The notes below the pieces were generated by a model. It had not been told where the DNA came from and ran no database searches. It saw nothing but the letters and a program-made list of their open reading frames with translations. A stretch of 16,566 nt of DNA from an uncultured Collinsella sp. (GTDB taxonomy: Bacteria > Actinomycetota > Coriobacteriia > Coriobacteriales > Coriobacteriaceae), in assembly GCA_900545505.1 (NCBI GenBank), contig UQZC01000012.1, positions 1 through 16,566 of the forward strand, written 5' to 3'. A program made the position numbers and the translations under genes. Shown one piece after another: positions 6,325 to 14,093 of this stretch. Each line of letters opens with the position of its first letter. Positions within the stretch are counted from its first letter, which is position 1.

Positions 6325-6357
6325 AAACCCCACAGCTCATATGGGCTGTGGGGTTTT
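6325..6357 (+). terminator. rho-independent terminator of the phosphotransferase gene
   Basis: AAACCCCACAGC at 6325-6336 pairs with GCTGTGGGGTTT at 6345-6356 (12 bp, 8-nt loop), followed by a further T. It is 36 nt after the stop and may also act weakly on the other strand. Confidence 0.88.
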
Positions 6358-6386
6358 CGTTTACCCGTCGGCCTGATTCACGCACC

Positions 6387-6434
6387 AAAAAGGACTGTCC
6401 CGCATCTCATCCTAAGAGAGATACGGGACAGTCC
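6387..6434 (-). terminator. palindrome acting as proS terminator, REP-like core
   Basis: The 17-nt arms 6392-6408 and 6418-6434 pair with one mismatch around a 9-nt loop. On the - strand the stem is followed by five T (6387-6391), so it fits as the terminator closing the pyrH-to-proS operon. The arms carry GGGACAGTCC, whose GGGACAG core also occurs four times in the RAYT element ends, so it may be a REP-derived palindrome. Confidence 0.75.
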
Positions 6435-6464
6435 CGCAATTACACCTAATAGCAGAAACGTCGA

Positions 6465-8186
6465 TTAACGGCGTGCCGCCTTCACAAGCTCGGCGACCTT
6501 GGCGACGACCTCGTCGATCGCCACGTCCTCGCGCTCACCCGTAGCACGGTCCTTGAGCTCGACGGTGCCGTTCTTGAGGCCACGCTTACCCAGAACGACC
6601 TGATACGGGAAGCCCATAAGGTCGTTGTCGGCAAATTTAAAGCCGGGACGCTCGTCACGGTCATCGACGACGACCTCGATACCCTCGGCGCACAGGCCAT
6701 CAACGATCTGCTCGCAGACGGTAGCGCACTCCTCCTTCTTGGGATCGAGCGGAATCACCGCGACCTCGTACGGGGCAACGGAGACCGGCCAGACGATACC
6801 GTGCTCGTCGTTGTGCTGCTCCACGACGGCAGCGAGCGAGCGGGACACACCAACGCCGTAGCAGCCCATGATGAGCGGCTTCTCCTTGCCATCCTCGTCC
6901 ATAAAGGTGGCACCCATGGCCTCGGAATACTTGGTGCCCAGCTGGAAGACCTGAGAGACCTCGATGCCGCGGGCAGCGGAGAGCGGCTTGCCGCAGTGCG
7001 GGCAGGGGTCGCCGGCGACAACGGTGACCAGATCGGCCCACTCATCGACGGTAAAGTCGCGCTCGGGGCAGGCACCGGTAAAGTGATAATCGACCTCGTT
7101 GGCACCGCAGGCCCACTGCTTGGAATCGCGCAGGCTCTCGTCGCACACCAGACGGATGCCCTCGGGCAGGTTGACCGGTCCGATAAAGCCCTTGTGCAGG
7201 CCGTTCGCTTGAAGCTCCTCGTCGGTCATCATGCGGTAGCCCTTGCCAAAGACATGCTCGGCCTTGCAGTCATTGAGCTCGTGGTCGCCCGGGACAATGG
7301 CCACGACCGGCTTGCCCTCGGAGTCGATGAGTGCCAGCGACTTGCGCGTGCCGTTCTCGGGGAAGCCGAAGAACTTGGCAACGGCCTCGATGGTGCCCAT
7401 ACCCGGAGTCTCGACCTTGGTGAGCGTGCCATCGCCGGGGCCCTCGGTCACAACGACCTTGGTGCTTGCAGCCTCGTCATCGGCAGCAAAACCGCAATCG
7501 TCGCAGTAGACGAGCGAAGCCTCGCCGGCGTCGGCAAGAGCCATGTACTCGACGGAAGTGTCGCCGCCGATCTCGCCGGAGTCGGCGACAACGGGCAGAG
7601 CCTTGATGTAGCAGCGCTCGCAGATGTTAGCGTAGGCCTGCTTCATCTTGTCGTACTCCTCCTGCAGGCTCTCCTGCGTGGCGGAGAAGCTGTAGGCGTC
7701 CTTCATGATGAACTCGCGACCGCGCATCAGGCCAAAGCGGGGACGGAACTCGTCGCGGAACTTGTCCTGAATGTGGTACAGGTTGACGGGCAGCTGTTTG
7801 TAGGAGCGCAGCTCATTGCGCACCAGGGCCGTGACGGTCTCCTCGTGGGTGGGACCCAGGACGAACTCGCGACCATGACGGTCGTCAAAGCGCACAAGCT
7901 CCTTGCCATAGGCGTCGATGCGGCCGGACTCACGCCACAACTCGGCATCGACCATGATAGGCATCATAAGCTCCTGGGCGCCAGCAGCGTCCATCTCGTC
8001 GCGCACGATGTTCTCGATCTTGCGAATCGAGCGCCAAGCAAGCGGCAGGTAGGAATATAGACCGGCGGCCTCCTTGCGGATCATGCCGGCACGGAGCAGC
8101 AGACGGTGGCTGGCGAGCTCAGCGTCCGCCGGATCCTCTTTAAGCGTCGGCGCATAAAGCTTAGACATATACATTGCTCGGGTCAT
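6465..8186 (-). CDS. proS: prolyl-tRNA synthetase, bacterial type with editing domain
   Basis: ProRS charges tRNA-Pro with proline in the cytosol. At 573 residues it matches the bacterial (E. coli-like) class II enzyme. GPTHEE at 111-116 and FRDEFRPRFGLMRGREFIMKD around 143-163 are the TxE loop and motif 2. An insertion of roughly 180 residues (about 225-405) is the editing domain that clears mischarged Ala-tRNA. Motif 3 GCYGVGVSRSLAAVVEQ begins at 441, and the C-terminal anticodon-binding domain includes DDRDERPGFKFADNDLMG. The ATG at 8186 follows GAGGAG with 6-nt spacing and directly abuts the ispG stop. In-frame ATGs at codons 5 and 7 are less well placed. It is the last gene of the operon and is followed by the 6387-6434 terminator. 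Confidence 0.96.
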   Translation of the reverse strand: MTRAMYMSKLYAPTLKEDPADAELASHRLLLRAGMIRKEAAGLYSYLPLAWRSIRKIENIVRDEMDAAGAQELMMPIMVDAELWRESGRIDAYGKELVRFDDRHGREFVLGPTHEETVTALVRNELRSYKQLPVNLYHIQDKFRDEFRPRFGLMRGREFIMKDAYSFSATQESLQEEYDKMKQAYANICERCYIKALPVVADSGEIGGDTSVEYMALADAGEASLVYCDDCGFAADDEAASTKVVVTEGPGDGTLTKVETPGMGTIEAVAKFFGFPENGTRKSLALIDSEGKPVVAIVPGDHELNDCKAEHVFGKGYRMMTDEELQANGLHKGFIGPVNLPEGIRLVCDESLRDSKQWACGANEVDYHFTGACPERDFTVDEWADLVTVVAGDPCPHCGKPLSAARGIEVSQVFQLGTKYSEAMGATFMDEDGKEKPLIMGCYGVGVSRSLAAVVEQHNDEHGIVWPVSVAPYEVAVIPLDPKKEECATVCEQIVDGLCAEGIEVVVDDRDERPGFKFADNDLMGFPYQVVLGKRGLKNGTVELKDRATGEREDVAIDEVVAKVAELVKAARR

Positions 8187-9269
8187 TTATTTCTCCTCAA
8201 TAAGCTTGTCGACCTCGGCCATAAGCGCGTCGACAATTTGGTTCTCAGCTACTTTACCAATGATCTGTCCATGCGAAAAGAGCAAGGCCTGACCACGTCC
8301 GCAAGCAACGCCCAGATCGGCATCAGAAGCCTCGCCAGGGCCATTAACGGCACATCCCATCACAGCGATCGAAAGCGGCGCGGAGTAGTTCTTAAGCCGC
8401 TCGGTAACCTCCTCGGCAATGGGAATAAGGTTAACCTGGCAGCGGGCGCATGTGGGGCACGAGACAATCTCGGGGCCACGGCGACGCAGGCCCAACGACT
8501 GCAGAATACCCCAGGCAACCGGCGGCTCCTCAACCGGATCGGCTGTGAGCGACACACGCATGGTGTCGCCAATGCCTTCGGAAAGCAAGATACCCAAGCC
8601 TACAGAGCTCTTGATGGTGCCCTGGAGCTTGGTCCCCGCCTCCGTCACGCCCAGGTGAAGCGGAACGTGGGGAATCTCACGCGACAGGGCTCGATAGGTA
8701 TCAAGCGTCGTTTGCACGCTATGGGCCTTGGCCGAAAGCACAATGTTCGTAAAACCACGGTCCTCAAAGTGCTTGACGAAGCGCTCGCTCGACATCACGA
8801 GCTTTTCGGGCTGCGTGAGGTCGTCGCGCTCGGCGATATCCTGCTCGAGCGAACCGGCATTGACGCCGATACGAATCGCGCACCCAGCGGCGCCCGCGGC
8901 ATCGATCACGGCATCGACCTTAGCCCAATCGCCGATATTGCCGGGATTGATGCGAAGCTTGGCGGCACCAGCCTCGACGGCGCCGATGGCGAGCTTATGG
9001 TTAAAGTGAATATCGGCGACGATCGGCACCGGAGACTCGGCACAGATGGTGCGGAAACCCTCAAGCGCGGCCTCGGTGGGCACGCTCACACGCACGATAT
9101 CGCAGCCAGCCTGCGCCAACGTGCACACTTGCGCAAGCGTTGCCTGGGCGTCAGCGGTATCGGTGCAGGTCATGGATTGGACCACCACCGGCGCGCCGCC
9201 ACCGATCTGCACACCGCCCACATGCACGGGGCGCGTCAACTCGCGAGGCAAAGGATGGGATAAAGACAA
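8187..9269 (-). CDS. ispG: 4-hydroxy-3-methylbut-2-en-1-yl diphosphate synthase (IspG/GcpE)
   Basis: IspG is the penultimate MEP-pathway enzyme, a [4Fe-4S] protein that reductively opens MEcPP to HMBPP. The product has 360 residues if translation starts at TTG 9269. It has a TIM-barrel half (QSMTCTDTADAQAT, ADIHFNHKLA, RINPGNIG) and a C-terminal cluster domain. The cluster ligands by this numbering are Cys271, Cys274, Cys306 and Glu313, in CPTC and GCAVNGPGE, spaced exactly as in E. coli. An extra Cys277 follows CPTC. TTG 9269 is preferred because AGGGGAG lies 8 nt upstream; GTG 9278 is the alternative, while the longer open frame would overlap rseP. It lies 13 nt after rseP and abuts proS. 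Together with dxr in this operon it supplies isoprenoid precursors. Confidence 0.94.
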   Translation of the reverse strand: MSLSHPLPRELTRPVHVGGVQIGGGAPVVVQSMTCTDTADAQATLAQVCTLAQAGCDIVRVSVPTEAALEGFRTICAESPVPIVADIHFNHKLAIGAVEAGAAKLRINPGNIGDWAKVDAVIDAAGAAGCAIRIGVNAGSLEQDIAERDDLTQPEKLVMSSERFVKHFEDRGFTNIVLSAKAHSVQTTLDTYRALSREIPHVPLHLGVTEAGTKLQGTIKSSVGLGILLSEGIGDTMRVSLTADPVEEPPVAWGILQSLGLRRRGPEIVSCPTCARCQVNLIPIAEEVTERLKNYSAPLSIAVMGCAVNGPGEASDADLGVACGRGQALLFSHGQIIGKVAENQIVDALMAEVDKLIEEK

Positions 9270-9282
9270 TCCAAACACTCCC

Positions 9283-10644
9283 CTACAGGATAAATCGAAG
9301 GACGTCGGAACGAAGCATATAGACAAACAGCAGCGCAAAGAGCGCGATGCCCACATAGCTCACGATCGTCTGGACCTTGAGCGGAAGCTCGCGGCCAGCA
9401 ATCTTTTGAATGATCTCGATGACCAGCTTGCCGCCATCGAGTGGTGGGATGGGCAGCAGGTTCATAAAGCCAAGCGAGAACGAAATGAGGGCGGCAAACG
9501 AAAGGAACGTGGCAGGGCCGGCAGCAGCAGCCTGTGAGGACATAACGCTAATGCCCACGATCGAAGAAGACTGATCGAGAATCTCCATCGTATGCTGCGG
9601 CTGGAGCAGGCGCATCACGCCCTCCGCTGTCTGCACGACATAGGAGAACGAAAGGCGAGCCGACGTGATGGGGTCTAAACGAACCACCTGCGTAGAGGCA
9701 TACACACCTAGGCGCTCGTCCTCTTTGAGCGCAACCGAGGTCGAATGCTGCTTGCCGTCGCGCTCATACTCAATGGCGATATCGTCCTTACCGGCGGTCT
9801 TGCCGATGGCATCGTAAACGTCCATCCAGGTAGAGCACGATACTCCGTCAACCGAAAGGATCGCGTCGCCGCCCTCGATACCCGCCTTGGCGGCAATAGA
9901 CCCCTCGTCAACCTGACCGATCACGTTGGTATCCATCGGCACGGTGACACCCGCAATAGAGTAGATGCTCATAAGCAGCAAAAAGCCCGTCAGGATATTG
10001 ACGAGAATGCCCGCGAGCAGCATAAAGGCGCGCTTGAGAAAGCCCTGGCCAAGATAGGTGTGCGAACGCTCTTGTGCAAGGAACTCGGCCTCGCCGCACG
10101 GCAGCTCCCACACATCGCCCTCGGTAGTCGCATGCTCTCGATCGAAACGGCGGCCGTCAAAGGTGGTGTAACCCGCCGCATCTCGTGGCAGCGTCTGATA
10201 CTTGGTGGGATAGTAGCTCGGCGAGGGCTTCTCCCCTTCCTCATACCAAGGCGCGATAGAGCCCCAACCCAAGAGCAAGGCGCATGCCTCGAGCACAACC
10301 TCCTCGGATAGCTCGAGCTCGGCGGCAAGGTCGGCCACGGTCACGCGACCATGACGATAGATAGCCGCGAGCACGCGATCGGCGCACGAGACGTCGGTCG
10401 GATCCATACCGCAGATGGCAGCGTAGCCACCCAGCAGCAGCGGGGTCACGCCAAACTTGGTTCCAATGCGACGTGACGTGTGATGGATGTCAAAGCGACA
10501 CGGCAGGCCCAAAAAGAACTCGGTCACACGGACGCCGCAGGCACGCGCCGCCAAAAAGTGGCCGCCCTCGTGCAAAAACACAAGGACGGAAAGCATCAGC
10601 AGGCCCCAAAAGACCGATGAGAGAACGCTCAGAACAGTATCCAT
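9283..10644 (-). CDS. rseP: RIP zinc metalloprotease (RseP/site-2 protease) with an inserted domain
   Basis: Site-2 proteases cut transmembrane segments of anti-sigma factors and remnant signal peptides within the membrane. From the ATG at 10644 there are 453 residues. TM1 carries HEGGH at 25-29 (zinc and catalytic Glu26). A PDZ domain spans about 240-330 (VIGQVDEGSIAAKAGIEGGDAILSVDG). The last membrane part has NLLPIPPLDGGKL, with the third zinc ligand Asp403. Between GGY (73-75) and YLGQGFLKRA (about 197) lie roughly 115 residues not seen in standard RseP. They include RVTVADLAAELELSEEVVLEA, a helix-turn-helix-like segment. The usual GPxxN motif reads AGILVN. The start is uncertain: AAGGA is 15 nt before the ATG but overlaps a TTG at 10659. 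The gene lies between dxr and ispG. Confidence 0.92.
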   Translation of the reverse strand: MDTVLSVLSSVFWGLLMLSVLVFLHEGGHFLAARACGVRVTEFFLGLPCRFDIHHTSRRIGTKFGVTPLLLGGYAAICGMDPTDVSCADRVLAAIYRHGRVTVADLAAELELSEEVVLEACALLLGWGSIAPWYEEGEKPSPSYYPTKYQTLPRDAAGYTTFDGRRFDREHATTEGDVWELPCGEAEFLAQERSHTYLGQGFLKRAFMLLAGILVNILTGFLLLMSIYSIAGVTVPMDTNVIGQVDEGSIAAKAGIEGGDAILSVDGVSCSTWMDVYDAIGKTAGKDDIAIEYERDGKQHSTSVALKEDERLGVYASTQVVRLDPITSARLSFSYVVQTAEGVMRLLQPQHTMEILDQSSSIVGISVMSSQAAAAGPATFLSFAALISFSLGFMNLLPIPPLDGGKLVIEIIQKIAGRELPLKVQTIVSYVGIALFALLFVYMLRSDVLRFIL

Positions 10645-10669
10645 AAAACGAAAAAGCAATCCTTATGGG

Positions 10670-11857
10670 TTAGGAACGGGTTGCGGCGAGCACCTGCGCA
10701 GCCTTTTCACGCGCCCATGCATCGATGTCGCGAAGCTGCTCAAACGAATCGACCGCCTGCATATCGTGGGCATCCATGCAGGATTCCACAATGCGATCGA
10801 TATCGGTAAAGCTGCAGCCATCGTGCAGGAAGGCATCGACGGCGACCTCGTTGGCGGCATTGAGCACGCACGGCATGGTGCCACCCGTCTTGCCGGCACG
10901 TTCGGCCAGTGCCAGACAGCGGAAGGTATCCATGTCGGCAGCATCAAACGTGAGCTGCCCCAGCTCGCGGAAATCGATACGAGGCGCCGGGGTATCCCAA
11001 CGCTCGGGATACGAGAACGCGAACTGGATGGGAATACGCATGTCGGAAGCACCGAGATGCGCCATCACGGAGCCGTCGGCGAACTCGACCATAGAGTGAA
11101 TCTTGGACTGACGCTGCACGACCACGTTAATGAAATCGAGGTCGCAGTTAAACAGATGCATGGCCTCAATGCGCTCCAGGCCCTTGTTCATGAGGGTGGC
11201 GGAGTCGATGGTGATCTTGGCACCCATGGCCCACGTGGGATGTGCGAGGGCATCGGCACGCGTCACGCGATTGAGCTCGTCGCGGGTGCGGCCAAAGAAC
11301 GGACCGCCCGAGCAGGTGAGCCAAATACAATGAGCCTCGCGTGGGTTCTCCCCCAGATAGCACTGGTAGATGGCGGAGTGCTCAGAGTCGACTGGAATAA
11401 GCTGGCCCGGTTGCGCCAACGGCATAAGCAAGTCGCCGCCGACGACGAGGGACTCCTTGTTGGCAAGGGCAAGACGCTTATTCGAGGTCAAGGCCACATG
11501 GCTCGCCTCGAGACCGGCGGCGCCCACAATAGCGACGAGCACGCAGTCGACATCGTCGCGACGCGCGAGCTCGCAAACCGCCTGCGCGCCAACGCCGAGC
11601 TTCGTTCCCTCGGGCAACTCCTGCAGCACGGCGTCATCGCCATGAGCGACATCGGCCACGGCAACCGCCGGAACCGAGAACTCGCGGGCAGCGGCAACGA
11701 GCTCGGAGGTACTGGAGTTAACGGACAGCGCCGTCACCTGCAGGCGATCGGCATGCTGGCGGCACACATCGAGCGCCTGGGTGCCGATAGAGCCCGTACA
11801 ACCCAGGATGGCAACACGGAGACGTCCATCGGGGCCATACGTCGTCTGGAAGGACAT
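10670..11857 (-). CDS. dxr: 1-deoxy-D-xylulose 5-phosphate reductoisomerase
   Basis: Dxr converts DXP to MEP with NADPH, the committed step of the MEP isoprenoid pathway. The 395-residue protein is of normal length. The NADPH loop GCTGSIG is at 19-25, ALANKES at 130-136, PVDSEHSA at 155-162 with metal ligands Asp157 and Glu159, then SGGPF at 183-187, HPTWAMG from 206 and DSATLMNKGLE at 218-228, with Glu228 as third metal ligand. The usual ASGGPF reads CSGGPF, a conservative change in the flexible-loop region. The ATG at 11857 shares one base with the cdsA stop (TAATG), so the two are translationally coupled. rseP begins 25 nt after its stop. Confidence 0.97.
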   Translation of the reverse strand: MSFQTTYGPDGRLRVAILGCTGSIGTQALDVCRQHADRLQVTALSVNSSTSELVAAAREFSVPAVAVADVAHGDDAVLQELPEGTKLGVGAQAVCELARRDDVDCVLVAIVGAAGLEASHVALTSNKRLALANKESLVVGGDLLMPLAQPGQLIPVDSEHSAIYQCYLGENPREAHCIWLTCSGGPFFGRTRDELNRVTRADALAHPTWAMGAKITIDSATLMNKGLERIEAMHLFNCDLDFINVVVQRQSKIHSMVEFADGSVMAHLGASDMRIPIQFAFSYPERWDTPAPRIDFRELGQLTFDAADMDTFRCLALAERAGKTGGTMPCVLNAANEVAVDAFLHDGCSFTDIDRIVESCMDAHDMQAVDSFEQLRDIDAWAREKAAQVLAATRS

Positions 11858-12756
11858 TACAGCACGCCTCCGATCATCAAAAGCAGCTGCGCGGTAATGC
11901 AGCCAAAGATAAGCGAATCGCTACGATCGAGCATGCCGCCATGGCCCGGGATAAGGTTGCCGGAATCCTTGACGCCCACACCGCGCTTGATGCGCGACTC
12001 GATGAGGTCGCCGATAACGCCCAGGACGGACACGACCACGCCGCACAGCAGCGCATAGGGCAGGCTGAGCTTGTAGAAGTGCGTCGCCCACAGGATGAGC
12101 CAAATCAAAACCGAGCCAAGAATGCCGCCAACAAACCCCTCCCAGCTCTTTTTGGGAGAGATCTTGGGGACCATCTTGTGTTTACCGATACGGCTGCCCA
12201 CGATGTAGGCAAACGAATCGGAGACCCAAAGGGACGCACAAACGCCCACCGAAAGCAGGGCGCCGGCAAAACCGGGCACGGCATCGCGCAGCAGCACGAT
12301 AGCCGACAGCATAAAGCCAGTGTAGATGGGACCCATGAGCGTCACGGCCACATCAGAGATGCGGGTACGCGGCGACCAGACATACCAAATGCCCACAGCG
12401 AGCATCAGGGCAAAAAGCAGGGCATTCAGCAACATCGAATCGCCCAACGCCGACAGCGGAAAGAGTACGGCGGCAGCGATACCCATGCGCTCGTTAGCCA
12501 TCTTGCCATCGAGCCTCGTCATACGGAAAAACTCATAGCAGCACAGACCGCTCATGACGGAAACAAAGATGGCCGTGGGCACGATACCCAAAACCAGGCA
12601 CAGGATAAAGACAACGGCGTAGACGATACCGGCGGCGGCACGGGTAATAAAGCCCGCCAGCCAAGAACCGGTGCCGCTCTTCACTGCAGGCGTTCCCGCA
12701 GTGGCAGCTTTGCGCGCAGGCGTCTTGGGAGCAGATGCCTTGGGACGATCGGACAC
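11857..12756 (-). CDS. cdsA: phosphatidate cytidylyltransferase (CDP-diacylglycerol synthase)
   Basis: CdsA joins CTP and phosphatidic acid to CDP-diacylglycerol, the precursor of membrane phospholipids, at the inner membrane. The 299 residues include several hydrophobic segments from about residue 38 on. The signature ESRIKRGVGVKDSGNLIPGH continues into GGMLDRSD at about 253-280, with the conserved Asp264 and Asp277. SDSFAYIVGSRIGKHKM with SPKKSWEG (179-207) is also typical. The first 30 residues are an Ala/Lys/Pro-rich, probably cytosolic tail absent from the E. coli enzyme. The GTG start at 12756 follows GAGGAGG at 7-8 nt, lying in the uppS end. It overlaps dxr by one base. Confidence 0.96.
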   Translation of the reverse strand: MSDRPKASAPKTPARKAATAGTPAVKSGTGSWLAGFITRAAAGIVYAVVFILCLVLGIVPTAIFVSVMSGLCCYEFFRMTRLDGKMANERMGIAAAVLFPLSALGDSMLLNALLFALMLAVGIWYVWSPRTRISDVAVTLMGPIYTGFMLSAIVLLRDAVPGFAGALLSVGVCASLWVSDSFAYIVGSRIGKHKMVPKISPKKSWEGFVGGILGSVLIWLILWATHFYKLSLPYALLCGVVVSVLGVIGDLIESRIKRGVGVKDSGNLIPGHGGMLDRSDSLIFGCITAQLLLMIGGVL

Positions 12757-12758
12757 GA

Positions 12759-13553
12759 TTAAGCCTCCTCGGTCTTGCTCAGTCCACCAAACCTACGGTC
12801 ACGGCCCTGATAGGCCAAAATGGCGTCGACAAGGCCCCAACGATCAAAGTCGGGCCAATAGGTATCGGTGACGTAGAATTCGGAATAAGCCACCTGCCAC
12901 AGCAGATAGTTCGAAAGGCGCAGCTCACCAGAAGTGCGAATCACAAGCTCAGGATCGGGAAGGCCGGCGGTATAGAGGTGGGAAGCCACCATGTCGTCAT
13001 CAATTGCGCCAGGATCGATCTTACCGGCGGCAGCGTCGAGTGCGATCTGGCGGGCTCGACCCTATATCTCGGCACGCGCGCCGTAGTTGACGGCAAGCGC
13101 CAGCGTCATGCCGGTGTGATCGGCGCACTCGGCAAGACCGCGTTCAAAAACGTCGCGGGTCTTCTTGGGCAGCGCGGAAATGTCACCCAAAAAGACAACG
13201 CGCACGTTTTCACGCTTCAGAAGCGGCAGCTCGTCGATGAACGTCTTGGCAAACAGATGCATCAAGACGTTGACCTCATGCTGCGGACGGTTCCAGTTTT
13301 CGGTAGAAAACGCATAGGCCGAAAGCACGTCGACGCCCAGACGCACGCAGGCGGTAATAATCTCGCGAAGGGAGACGATACCCGCCTTGTGGCCCTCGGT
13401 GCGCGCAAGACCGCGCGACGTGGCCCAACGACCGTTGCCGTCCATGATGCACGAGATATGGTGCGGAATGTTATTGAGGTCAAGGTCGGAAAAACCGACG
13501 CCCGCAGGGGCGTCGGCAAAGTACTCGACCAGTTTATGCTCGTCGTATTGCAC
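12759..13553 (-). pseudogene. uppS: undecaprenyl diphosphate synthase, interrupted by an in-frame TAG
   Basis: UppS extends farnesyl diphosphate with isopentenyl units to the C55 lipid carrier of peptidoglycan synthesis. The GTG start at 13553 follows GGAG in the frr end. The first part has HHISCIMDGNGRWA with catalytic Asp38, GHKAG and YAFSTENWNRP. Codon 164 (13064-13062) is TAG, right after NYGARAEI. The same frame then continues without any shift into RARQIALDAAAG and RTSGELRLSNYLLWQ, with Arg206, Arg212 and Ser214 matching the E. coli residues that bind IPP. The whole frame of 264 codons is of normal length, so one base substitution or sequencing error explains the break. As written, the product would lack essential residues, yet no second copy is in the window. 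A restart at ATG 12992 would not restore function. Confidence 0.9.
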
Positions 13554-13554
13554 C

Positions 13555-14091
13555 TTAGATCTCCATGACCTCGGCTTCTTTTTCCTTCAGAAGCTCCTCG
13601 ACCTTGGCGACATACTCATCAGTGTGCTTCTGGACCTTGGCCTGCTCGCGACGGACATCGTCCTCGGTGAGCTCCTCATCGCGCTCGAGCTTGTTGTTGA
13701 AGTCGCGACGGATGTTACGGATAGACACCTTGGCCTGCTCGGCGTACTCGCGGCACTCCTTGACGAGCTCGCGACGGCGCTCCTCAGTGGGAGCCGGGAA
13801 CGGAAGACGAACGACGGTGCCATCGGAGTTGGGGGTAATACCCAGATCGGAAGCGCCGATGGCCTTGACGATAGCATTGATGAGTGCCTTGTCCCACGGC
13901 TCGATGAGCAGCATGTGGGCCTCGGGGGTCTTGACGGCGGCAACCTGCGTGACCGGCGTGGGAACACCGTAATAATCGACGGTGATGTCGGACAGAATGT
14001 TGGCATTGGCGCGGCCGGTACGGACCTTGGAGAAGTTATGCTTGAGGGACTCGAGCGACTTGTCCATATGGGCGGTGATGTTCTCTGCCAT
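13555..14091 (-). CDS. frr: ribosome recycling factor
   Basis: RRF splits the post-termination ribosome together with EF-G. The 178-residue protein is slightly short at the N-terminus compared with the usual 185. It holds the conserved FSKVRTGRANANIL at about 20-33, VDYYGVPTPVTQVAAV, the LGITPNSDGTVVRLPFPAPTEERRRELVK segment (written here as its motif, about 83-110) and long helices rich in Glu/Lys that form the three-helix bundle. The ATG at 14091 uses GGAGGAT within the pyrH end, 2 nt after the pyrH stop. uppS starts 1 nt after its own stop. Order pyrH-frr-uppS-cdsA is widely conserved in bacteria. Confidence 0.97.
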   Translation of the reverse strand: MAENITAHMDKSLESLKHNFSKVRTGRANANILSDITVDYYGVPTPVTQVAAVKTPEAHMLLIEPWDKALINAIVKAIGASDLGITPNSDGTVVRLPFPAPTEERRRELVKECREYAEQAKVSIRNIRRDFNNKLERDEELTEDDVRREQAKVQKHTDEYVAKVEELLKEKEAEVMEI

Positions 14092-14093
14092 GC

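Noticed and set aside
6801..8060. 419-codon open frame on the + strand
   Set aside because: It is antisense to proS, with repetitive Leu/Val/Gly/Ala composition and no recognisable domain.
10487..12058. 523-codon open frame on the + strand
   Set aside because: It lies antisense to rseP, dxr and cdsA, all of which carry complete family motifs. It has no ribosome site or domain resemblance.
12759..12992. Separate small gene starting at ATG 12992
   Set aside because: It is the in-frame C-terminal part of uppS. The homology continues upstream of this ATG to the TAG, and there is no ribosome site at the ATG.
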